37,873 nt of DNA, from positions 1-37,873 of the IMG/VR virus record IMGVR_UViG_3300035698_011755. The stretch is one strand, 5' to 3'. Below are positions 31,811 through 37,873 of this stretch, piece by piece. Numbering within the stretch: position 1 is the stretch's first letter; each line of letters begins with the position of its first letter. Source of the DNA: a virus. The translations under genes were made by a program, and so were the position numbers. Below the pieces are notes generated by a model, which made no database searches, was not told the origin of the DNA, and worked only from the letters and a program-made list of their open reading frames with translations.

Positions 31811-31813
31811 GAC

Positions 31814-31854
31814 GTACCTTAATTTGACTAGAGCAAATGCCAATTATTAGGTAC
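31814..31854. promoter_or_regulatory. GTACCT/AGGTAC inverted repeat
   Basis: GTACCTTAATT (31814-31824) faces AATTATTAGGTAC (31842-31854), giving a stem with a two-base bulge in the 79-base gap before the 31890 gene. No T run follows. It shares the GTACCTT half with the palindrome at 7254. Operator or promoter element. Confidence 0.35.
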
Positions 31855-31889
31855 TCACAAAACTAGAAAACAAACAGAAAGCTGATATA

Positions 31890-32291
31890 ATGGACGCCGA
31901 ACTACAAGCTGTTGTGACCGAACAAACGAAGCTACGCACTTTCGTTGAGGGCAAGTTTGAAACCATTGACGAGAAGTTGGATACGCAGAGCCATGTTACC
32001 GGGCAGCTCAGTGCCGACGTTCAGACTTTGACTATTGGGGTAGAGAAGCTGATTACAAAGTTTGAGGGGCAATACACACCGGGGGAAGCCCCGCAATGTG
32101 TTATTCATGATCAAAAGATCGGTCAGGTTGAGAAAGCGATAGCTGAAGTTATAGAAGAAGTTAAAAAAAAGATCGTGGTCATTGAGAAAATTGACCGGCG
32201 AGTTGGTTTTATCATTACCGTCCCGACTGTCCTTCTTGCTTTCTTCGGTATCCTGAAAGGCGTTCTCCTATATCTCGGAAAAACGGGGTGA
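31890..32291 (+). CDS. Coiled-coil membrane protein, holin/XhlA-like
   Basis: 133 residues. Residues 1-95 are a helical coiled coil (LRTFVEGKFETIDEKL, then IAEVIEEVKKKIVVI). Residues 107-127 form one membrane segment (FIITVPTVLLAFFGILKGVLL). This coiled coil plus C-terminal anchor is the layout of XhlA-type phage lysis proteins. The four-base overlap with the next gene links lysis and the glycan cassette. Confidence 0.6.
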   Translation: MDAELQAVVTEQTKLRTFVEGKFETIDEKLDTQSHVTGQLSADVQTLTIGVEKLITKFEGQYTPGEAPQCVIHDQKIGQVEKAIAEVIEEVKKKIVVIEKIDRRVGFIITVPTVLLAFFGILKGVLLYLGKTG

Positions 32292-33061
32292 GGCTCCACT
32301 TCCACAACACTTGGCATCTGGGGGATTGCTTTCTCCAACTGCATTTCTGTCGTAAGCTCGCAGAGAGAGGGCATGATGTTTTCTTCTATGTGAAAAAGGA
32401 CTACGTTTACGAACTTAACCAATACTGCGGGAGGGTAAACATCCGGCGTATGGATCAGATTCACAAAGAATCGATCAATACATGGCTCGGTCAGAAAGCA
32501 GAGTTCTTCGTAAACAGCCCGAATAAGAAGGATTACGCCCAATGTATGCTCAATGTTTTCGATTACATCGCCACACGGGCACATGTGGACAACCCGATCA
32601 AAACGAAAGATGCCCTTTGGATTGACTGGTCTGAGTATAACGAAGCCTTCCGGATACCGCCATGTGATGTGTTCATTGTAAACTCCCGTGGGCTCAGCGG
32701 TCAGACCACTGCCCAACCGAAGGATTGGGAATCGCTCATTAACAAGCTCTTGGCAGATGGCTACAAGGTGACAACCACGGCTCCGACTGATTGCGACTGT
32801 CCCTGCACAATGAAGATGGGTATGAACATGGTAGAACTCGGAGCTTCAAGTATAGGGGCAAAGATTATAGCCGGGGTACAAACCGCACCCTATCATCCCA
32901 CTGTCAACATCTGGAACAAGAACGCCCTGTTTTTAAATTTCCATCAGGAAACGTGCTTTCAAATGGGCAACACGCAGTGGGTCAGAAACTTAGACCAGAT
33001 CGAAAAGGTTATCCATGCAAATTCTGTTTGGACGTTGAAGGTTATGAACCGCAGGTTTTAA
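32288..33061 (+). CDS. Glycosyltransferase GT9-like
   Basis: 257 residues opening MRLHFHNTWHLGDCFLQLHF, which has the nucleotide-sugar-binding GD and alpha-helix style of heptosyl/ADP-sugar transferases (GT9). TVNIWNKNALFLNFHQETC would supply the second binding lobe. The last ten residues (VWTLKVMNRRF) run in another frame relative to a methyltransferase-like fragment that follows, so the end may be modified by recombination. Substrate unknown; likely adds sugar to a virion or host glycan. Confidence 0.55.
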   Translation: MRLHFHNTWHLGDCFLQLHFCRKLAERGHDVFFYVKKDYVYELNQYCGRVNIRRMDQIHKESINTWLGQKAEFFVNSPNKKDYAQCMLNVFDYIATRAHVDNPIKTKDALWIDWSEYNEAFRIPPCDVFIVNSRGLSGQTTAQPKDWESLINKLLADGYKVTTTAPTDCDCPCTMKMGMNMVELGASSIGAKIIAGVQTAPYHPTVNIWNKNALFLNFHQETCFQMGNTQWVRNLDQIEKVIHANSVWTLKVMNRRF

Positions 33062-33102
33062 GAGGCATTGATTTTAGCAAAGTGGCGTTCGGAGCTTCCT
33101 AA
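33025..33102 (+). pseudogene. FkbM methyltransferase motif fragment
   Basis: In the frame different from the neighbouring gene, LDVEGYEPQVLRGIDFSK is almost a consensus of the conserved C-terminal block of FkbM-family sugar O-methyltransferases. Nothing upstream in that frame looks like the rest of the domain. It ends at TAA 33100-33102. In the GT9 frame the sequence continues open as WRSELPKPVFVPVFGPTW to about 33199. Most likely a recombination remnant of a methyltransferase gene between two glycosyltransferases. Confidence 0.55.
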
Positions 33103-33170
33103 ACCGGTCTTTGTTCCTGTTTTTGGCCCCACTTGGCTACAAAATGATTATGGCCCTGATTGGATACACA

Positions 33171-33980
33171 ATGAAGATTCCAGTAATATTAATTCATAAA
33201 GGCTATAATGAGTTTGTGGGCTATGCTTTGAAGCAGGCTAATAAAAACAATTTTGTGCATCTTATTGGCGATACCAAACCGCCGTTCGATTTAAACCATT
33301 ATGAATTTAATTTAATAACCGACTTCAATGAAGGATGTGATTATTTTAAATCAATTTACGAGCACCTGAATACCACACCGCCACACTTTGAATTGTTCTG
33401 TTACCAGCGGTGGATCGTCCTTCGAAACTTTATGGTGCAGAATAATTTAGGCATCGTATTCTATATCGATTCAGACGTGTTGTTGTTCTCTAATGTAACC
33501 GAAGAATGGGAGAAATATAAACAATATGAGATGACATTATTTTATAGAACAGCAGCCGTTGCATCCTTCATTACTTTAGACGGCATTAATAATTTCTGTG
33601 AGTTGATCTTGGATACCTATTCCAATAAAGATTCATATTATTTTAAAAAAATAGCGGCAGTTTTTAGAGTAAGGCAGGAATGTCATCTTCGAGGTGGTGC
33701 ATGTGACATGGCGTTGTTTGAACTTTACTCCTCCCAGGGGTTGGTTGGTGAAATGATGCAGATAATTAACGACACCACCTACGATCATAATATTCATGTG
33801 GCGCAAGGATATGATTTTATTGATGGCCATAAAAATTTTGTGATCAAAAACGGCGTCCCCTATGTCTACAATCTTAGACTATCAAAGGATATAAAATTTA
33901 ACTCACTTCATTTTCAGGGTAATAAAAAAGCCCTGATGAAATCTGTTTATGAAAGTACACGCCATAACGCCACGATCTAA
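33171..33980 (+). CDS. Glycosyltransferase, nucleotide-sugar-transferase type
   Basis: 269 residues from ATG 33171; the longer open frame to 33111 has no good start. GT-A style: MKIPVILIHKGYNEFV, then HLIGDTKPPF, FELFCYQRWIVL, and FYIDSDVLLFSNV with the DSD metal-binding motif. The gene is markedly more AT-rich than its neighbours (long A/T runs), suggesting recent acquisition. It overlaps the next gene by 32 bases. The sugar is unknown. Confidence 0.75.
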   Translation: MKIPVILIHKGYNEFVGYALKQANKNNFVHLIGDTKPPFDLNHYEFNLITDFNEGCDYFKSIYEHLNTTPPHFELFCYQRWIVLRNFMVQNNLGIVFYIDSDVLLFSNVTEEWEKYKQYEMTLFYRTAAVASFITLDGINNFCELILDTYSNKDSYYFKKIAAVFRVRQECHLRGGACDMALFELYSSQGLVGEMMQIINDTTYDHNIHVAQGYDFIDGHKNFVIKNGVPYVYNLRLSKDIKFNSLHFQGNKKALMKSVYESTRHNATI

Positions 33981-34761
33981 GGCATGGTTGATCTACCATG
34001 GTTGTATCCTCACTGACCCGGACAGTGCCGATTACATCATTTACGAGAAGGAAGGTGAGGTTAATCCAGCCCCGATCAAGGCACGCTATGACAACAAGAA
34101 GCTTGTCTTCATTGCACCGGGCGACCAATCCATCAACAACGACAATGTGTGCATGTGGTTTGTGAACAATGACTCGAACAAAACACCTCGAACCACACAG
34201 ATATGGGTGACAAACCCCCGTATCCAGCGAAGCCCATTCAAGGTGGATCGTCCGTTGATGGCGTATTTTAAAGGGACGCTCTGGCCCTCGCATTCACGTA
34301 TTGCTATCAAGGCAATACAAGCTCCCGGATTCAAAGTTGTTGACTTCAATTTCTGGACGTTCCGTGTCGGTAAAAGTCCCAAGGAGTTGATGGGAGTTGC
34401 CTTGTCAATGTATGCTGAAATGGAGCGGGCCAAGTTCACGCTCTGCCCAAAAGGAAAGGGACTGTCGAGTATGAGGGTGGTTGAGGCGATGGCTTGCGGT
34501 TCTATCCCCGTTATGATTGACGATTGGACGAATCCATTTGACGGGGAATTCAAGCGGTTATGTGTGCGGATCCACTCGAACGAGGTTCATAAGCTCCCCA
34601 CAATGCTCCCGCAAATTTATTCGACAAAGCGAGCCAAGGAGTGTATTGATTATTTCAACGATGTTATTTATAAGGACAGTTTGCCGTGGACTCCATGCTC
34701 TTGGTTCTCATACAAAATTTTAGAAAGGCTCCATGAAGATTCCAAAAACACTGTTCGTTAG
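33949..34761 (+). CDS. Exostosin-type glycosyltransferase (GT47-like)
   Basis: 270 residues. AKFTLCPKGKGLSSMRVVEA, then MACGSIPVMIDDWTNPFDG, is the clear exostosin/GT47 nucleotide-binding region. The N-terminal half is strand-rich. It overlaps the previous gene by 32 bases and the sulfotransferase by 29 bases. The enzyme class transfers sugars from nucleotide donors; here it likely extends a glycan with its neighbours. Confidence 0.8.
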   Translation: MKVHAITPRSKAWLIYHGCILTDPDSADYIIYEKEGEVNPAPIKARYDNKKLVFIAPGDQSINNDNVCMWFVNNDSNKTPRTTQIWVTNPRIQRSPFKVDRPLMAYFKGTLWPSHSRIAIKAIQAPGFKVVDFNFWTFRVGKSPKELMGVALSMYAEMERAKFTLCPKGKGLSSMRVVEAMACGSIPVMIDDWTNPFDGEFKRLCVRIHSNEVHKLPTMLPQIYSTKRAKECIDYFNDVIYKDSLPWTPCSWFSYKILERLHEDSKNTVR

Positions 34762-35332
34762 CTTTCCCCGGACGGGGCATCATTACCTCGCATCGCTGAT
34801 TCGCGGCTACTATGGCGATGAGTTGAAATACTGCGACCCTTACACCAATCCAGAGCGGGTTAAGATAGCCAATCTTACCAAATGCCACGACTTTAAGCTT
34901 GATGCCAAGCCGTATCCATCAACGATCGCATTGACTCGTGGGCCACTCCCTTCTTTGATGTCATATTTCGAGTTCGGGGTGAACAGTGGATGGTTTCACG
35001 ACACGAATGAAAAGTGGGAATGGTTTGCAAAGTCGAAATATTTATTTTATCGACAGTGGATGTGTAAATGGCAAGCGATAGCTTATTTGAATGGATTCCC
35101 GTTCATCAATTACGGTAAGTTGATAAGATCCCCTGCCCATACACTTATGGATGTGTTGCATTATTTTGGTGAAGACCCCAAATGGGATGACGTCATGAAT
35201 GCAGTATCACAACCGGTAGCAGCTCCAACATTGGGTTACTACCACAGAAATAAAAGTACAAGAGAAATAAAAGAGTTCAAACATTATGACCGACGCTTTC
35301 TACAAAGGATCGGTCTATTAACAGCAAAATAA
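34733..35332 (+). CDS. Sulfotransferase-like protein
   Basis: 199 residues starting MKIPKTLFVSFPRTGHHYLA. The SFPRTGHHYL stretch matches the PAPS-binding 5'-phosphosulfate loop (SFPRSGT-type) of sulfotransferases. The TIALTRGPLPSLMSYFEFG segment matches the 3'-phosphate-binding 'R...S' region. It would add sulfate, probably to a sugar made by adjacent glycosyltransferases. Short for the family, so the C-terminal part may be compact. Unusual in a phage. Confidence 0.75.
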   Translation: MKIPKTLFVSFPRTGHHYLASLIRGYYGDELKYCDPYTNPERVKIANLTKCHDFKLDAKPYPSTIALTRGPLPSLMSYFEFGVNSGWFHDTNEKWEWFAKSKYLFYRQWMCKWQAIAYLNGFPFINYGKLIRSPAHTLMDVLHYFGEDPKWDDVMNAVSQPVAAPTLGYYHRNKSTREIKEFKHYDRRFLQRIGLLTAK

Positions 35333-35333
35333 T

Positions 35334-36347
35334 ATGAACTGGTTATTAGTTACAGCCATCAATAGTGAAGGCACGATAAGACATGGCGTGAATGACCCCG
35401 GGGCCAACAACTGCGGTGATGATTTCATAAGACTCGGTGTAGAAAAGCTTGTCCGAGAAGTAGATTCGGAAGCACAAATACACCTGATTGATAAAGACGA
35501 CGAAAAGAATTACAGCAATCCCATCCCATTTGATCGATGTATCTGGTGTGGAATGCCTGTGTTCTGGTCACATGAGAAAACACAGAATCACACTCACATC
35601 TGGTGGAGGAAGCTCATGATGAATTGGGTTTCCAAAGACCCGAAGAAGTTTATGGTTCTAGGGGCCGGTGTCTTCATAGGAGGAACAGCCCATAATCTAA
35701 ACGATATGTATTGGAGCTGGGAGCAGCTCAAGAAGCGGATATGGGGACTTACGTTCCGTGAGCCATTCATGGCTGAATTGAATTATCCATGCCTGCCGTG
35801 TCCGGCTATTTTCTCGATCGGTGATTATCGCAGGGATAACATCTTCAAACTGTGCAATCTGATGGAGTATGGGAGTCACTATAAGTTCATGAATCCAGCG
35901 GAATATCGTGTCTGGGCAGAGAACTTACAAGAGATTGCCGACATCCTACTCGAGAATCGATTCCGGTTTATCTCCCACAACACAAAAGAAACCGCCCTTG
36001 CCGAGCGTTTAGGATGGGATGTGAAGGATGTCTATCGTCCCAACTTCGAGAAGCCAGAGGAGCTACTCAAGGTCTATGGCCGGTGCGGTAAGTTCTTCGG
36101 TAACCGTATGCACGGCGGCGTTGTTTCGCGTGGCAATAATGCCGATGTGTGGAACGTGGGATACTGTACCCGCCTGGGGATGGTAAGCAAGGTTGGTGGT
36201 CGGACCTGCCAGCCATCACAACTTAAACTTGATGAACTTCAAGAATGGGCCTCAACAACGAATGAAGTTCCTGAATTCTATTTCGATGAAGAGTTTGAGA
36301 AACAGGTTAATATAGTCCGTAACTTCATGAATCAGGACGATGAGTGA
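35334..36347 (+). CDS. Polysaccharide pyruvyl transferase family protein
   Basis: 337 residues. ANNCGDDFIRLGVEKLVRE near the start is the 'N.GD...G...L' motif of the family, and FFGNRMHGGVVSRGNNADVW matches its conserved C-terminal RxHG(A/G) region. Such enzymes add pyruvyl ketals to polysaccharides; some relatives are only sugar transferases. It overlaps the next ATG by eight bases. No ribosome site is obvious at its own start, two bases after the sulfotransferase stop. Confidence 0.75.
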   Translation: MNWLLVTAINSEGTIRHGVNDPGANNCGDDFIRLGVEKLVREVDSEAQIHLIDKDDEKNYSNPIPFDRCIWCGMPVFWSHEKTQNHTHIWWRKLMMNWVSKDPKKFMVLGAGVFIGGTAHNLNDMYWSWEQLKKRIWGLTFREPFMAELNYPCLPCPAIFSIGDYRRDNIFKLCNLMEYGSHYKFMNPAEYRVWAENLQEIADILLENRFRFISHNTKETALAERLGWDVKDVYRPNFEKPEELLKVYGRCGKFFGNRMHGGVVSRGNNADVWNVGYCTRLGMVSKVGGRTCQPSQLKLDELQEWASTTNEVPEFYFDEEFEKQVNIVRNFMNQDDE

Positions 36348-37260
36348 TCTCTCAGTAGCAATAGCCTTCAGCCATAAAGACATTTACCCGGCCCGATGGT
36401 GGTCGAAGTGGGTTAATATTATTGGGGGCCTCAAGGATGTGACGCTTTATGTATCTATCACTGATGTGGCAAAGGATACAAAAGATAAGCATCATCTTGT
36501 CATACTGGAATATTTGAGAAAAGCTTTCGGGACGGTTCATGTTTTCGACATGATCGATCCAGGGATTGGTTATCCGGGCGGTGCCAATGCGATGTTTGTT
36601 AAGACCATGCGTGAAGCTTCGAAGGGGACGCAACTGGGTATCCTGTGGATGGAAGCAGACCTGATCCCGCTGAAGATGGGGTGGTTCCAGCGGATCGAAC
36701 AGGAATATAAAAAACGTGCTAAGCCTTTCCTTGGCCCGATGATCGCTGGTAATCACATGAATGGAACGGGTGTTTATCCCCGCAACTGGGAGGAGCTGGT
36801 TCCCGCCTATGCTCAGGCACCGAATCGAACTCCGTTTGATTGTTACGCTGGCGCGAGGGTTCTACCCATGCTGCACAACACCCGGATGATACAGCATCAC
36901 GGGAATACCAAAAAGTATTTTACGGACGGAAGCGATATGTCCCACATCTGGCCGGAAGCGGTTCTATACCATCCGTGCAAGACCGTGAGCCTTATCCGCG
37001 TTCTTAATACCTCCCGCTTCGGCGGGATTCTTAAAGACAGTGATGAAATGTTCTCCGTGAACAAGCGGTATTTTTTGTGCGAATCAAAGAATCATCCTCT
37101 GATTTTTAAGTCTACACTGGAACCTAAATCAACTCGACGCATCCCCAACTGGGGTGTTCTGGAGAGTAAAACTGTTGATGATGAGGCTACTATTCTCACG
37201 ATTATGAGGGAGGCGGCCATCCAAGAAATATCAGAATCAGACTATTATAAACTTCTTTAG
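36340..37260 (+). CDS. GT-A-like glycosyltransferase
   Basis: 306 residues. LGILWMEADLIPLKMGWFQR carries an EAD in place of DxD, the metal-binding site of GT-A enzymes. GPMIAGNHMNGTGVYPRNWE would form the acceptor side. The rest has HMSH-like His-rich segments (MIQHHGNTKKYF). Last clear member of the glycan cassette. Substrate unknown. Confidence 0.65.
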   Translation: MSDLSVAIAFSHKDIYPARWWSKWVNIIGGLKDVTLYVSITDVAKDTKDKHHLVILEYLRKAFGTVHVFDMIDPGIGYPGGANAMFVKTMREASKGTQLGILWMEADLIPLKMGWFQRIEQEYKKRAKPFLGPMIAGNHMNGTGVYPRNWEELVPAYAQAPNRTPFDCYAGARVLPMLHNTRMIQHHGNTKKYFTDGSDMSHIWPEAVLYHPCKTVSLIRVLNTSRFGGILKDSDEMFSVNKRYFLCESKNHPLIFKSTLEPKSTRRIPNWGVLESKTVDDEATILTIMREAAIQEISESDYYKLL

Positions 37261-37282
37261 AGTTGATCTAATAGAAAAAAAC

Positions 37283-37303
37283 ACCTAATTACTTATACAT
37301 CCA
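37283..37303 (+). promoter_or_regulatory. ACCTAAT element before the 37304 gene
   Basis: ACCTAAT followed by TACTTATACATCCA lies 14 bases before ATG 37304, with no Shine-Dalgarno. Matches the element after the capsid terminator (30337) in order and spacing to an AT-rich TATA stretch. Confidence 0.45.
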
Positions 37304-37635
37304 ATGAAATATTACCTGAACGAACGAGCAAATATGCCCATTAAAGCAATGGGATTGGAGATCAAATTCGACATTACCCACATGGTGGCTAATTCCAACT
37401 GGGGCGTAATCGCCGCAGAAGATAACAGCAAAGAAGCAAAGGCCCTCGACTCTATGAAAGGCACTCAAGGTGTCACAGGAATAAGCATCGCTGACTACCA
37501 AGCGTATCTAAAAAAAAAGAGAAACTCGAGTTACTCTCGACCACCGGAACCAAGGATACATCAACCGTCACCGAGATCCCCAAGAAAGCCTGCTGTGGAG
37601 GCGGTCGCCTCGGGGCCAGACTCTTCGGAGGTTGA
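37304..37635 (+). CDS. Small phage protein with A9 slippery run (frameshift candidate)
   Basis: The zero frame runs 172 residues to 37822, but after residue 71 it turns into Ser/Pro/Arg text. The run A9 (37510-37518), containing A-AAA-AAG, allows a -1 shift to EKLELLSTTGTKDTSTVT and on to IPKKACCGGGRLGARLF, stopping at TGA 37633-37635. That joined product is about 110 residues and reads better. N-terminal part: GLEIKFDITHMVANSNWGVI. Either programmed frameshifting or one missing A in the sequence. Function unknown. Confidence 0.55.
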
Positions 37636-37646
37636 ACAACCGACAG

Positions 37647-37873
37647 ATGTCAAGGGAAGATCAGAGGAAGAGCTGGAGGCAACCGCTGACAGTGAAGTTT
37701 CTGACAGACCACCTTTTCGTTACCAATCAAAAGGATCTGGCCAACGAGCTTGGGAGTTGGGCCCTTTTGGAGAGCTGCGTAAATATCTGCCCCACAACTC
37801 ATTCCCCGTTAAGACAGATTGATGGTTACAATGTTTCCGAGTGCCGCGAGTATGTTGAGGCACAACGGAAAAA
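37647..37873 (+). CDS. Unknown protein (partial, runs off right edge)
   Basis: ATG 37647 opens a frame that is still open at the end of the window (75 codons). It reads MSREDQRKSWRQPLTVKFLT, then NQKDLANELGSWALLESCV and YNVSECREYVEAQRK. The text is protein-like, unlike the overlapping 172-residue frame. A GGAGG lies 15 bases upstream, rather far. It could begin a new glycan or tail gene; no domain is recognisable from this fragment. Confidence 0.45.
   Translation, partial: MSREDQRKSWRQPLTVKFLTDHLFVTNQKDLANELGSWALLESCVNICPTTHSPLRQIDGYNVSECREYVEAQRK

Noticed and set aside
1-37873. General stop-codon reassignment in this phage
   Set aside because: TGA, TAA and TAG all serve as ordinary stops at tight gene overlaps (for example ATGA junctions), and the suspicious internal stops are of all three kinds.

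Overview
The window is an internal piece of a tailed double-stranded DNA phage (or prophage) genome. It has a complete DNA-packaging and capsid block (small and large terminase, portal, putative scaffold, major capsid protein) and a phage replication and recombination block (RecT annealase, RecB/Cas4-like nuclease, replication-initiator-like protein, DnaB helicase, RusA resolvase). No integrase, tRNA, ribosomal RNA or CRISPR array was seen. Tail genes, an RNA polymerase and a DNA polymerase are also absent, so they must lie outside if the phage encodes them. Both ends cut through genes. The host cannot be named from the sequence. Some genes have strong Shine-Dalgarno sites and several have none. 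The late sugar-modification cassette suggests a host or virion surface rich in modified glycans.

Layout. (1) 1-7.1 kb, minus strand: small early-type genes. At the left edge are a DUF2997 protein, a DUF1257 (Ycf35-like) protein and a DUF3150-like protein, a trio usually linked to MoxR/CbbQ-type AAA+ ATPases. Between 4.4 and 7.1 kb many tiny ORFs look interrupted by single-base shifts or in-frame stops. (2) 7.1-7.6 kb: the main divergent intergenic region, with hairpins, palindromes and a possible promoter motif. (3) 7.6-9.35 kb, plus strand: a DUF2161-like PD-(D/E)XK protein and three small phage proteins. (4) 9.4-19.5 kb, minus strand: replication and recombination, read right to left, starting with an excisionase-type HTH protein, then RecT, a nuclease, a ribbon-helix-helix protein, a replication initiator, DnaB and RusA, and ending with a SAM methyltransferase and zinc-binding proteins. 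One plus-strand cysteine-rich gene sits inside this block. (5) 19.5-30.3 kb, plus strand: packaging and head genes, with a fibronectin/LamG-like surface protein between terminase and portal, closed by a strong terminator. (6) 30.3-32.3 kb: a probable lysis module with a cysteine-peptidase-like protein, two lipoproteins and two membrane proteins. (7) 32.3-37.3 kb: a glycan cassette of four glycosyltransferase-like proteins, a sulfotransferase and a polysaccharide pyruvyl transferase. (8) 37.3 kb to the end: a small gene with an A9 slippery run and the start of a further ORF.

How it fits together. Two divergent early transcripts leave the 7.1-7.6 kb region. A second divergent point at about 19.5 kb separates replication (leftward) from morphogenesis (rightward). 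RecT with the Cas4/RecB-like nuclease forms a single-strand annealing recombination pair, and RusA resolves junctions before packaging. The late genes build the head, lyse the cell and probably modify a glycan.

Main surprises: an in-frame TGA splitting an otherwise full-length DnaB helicase between Walker A and Walker B; a cluster of tiny genes whose frames only join if one base is added or removed; a fragment of an FkbM methyltransferase motif in the glycan cassette; and a 7-base motif (ACCTAAT) found ahead of several transcription units.
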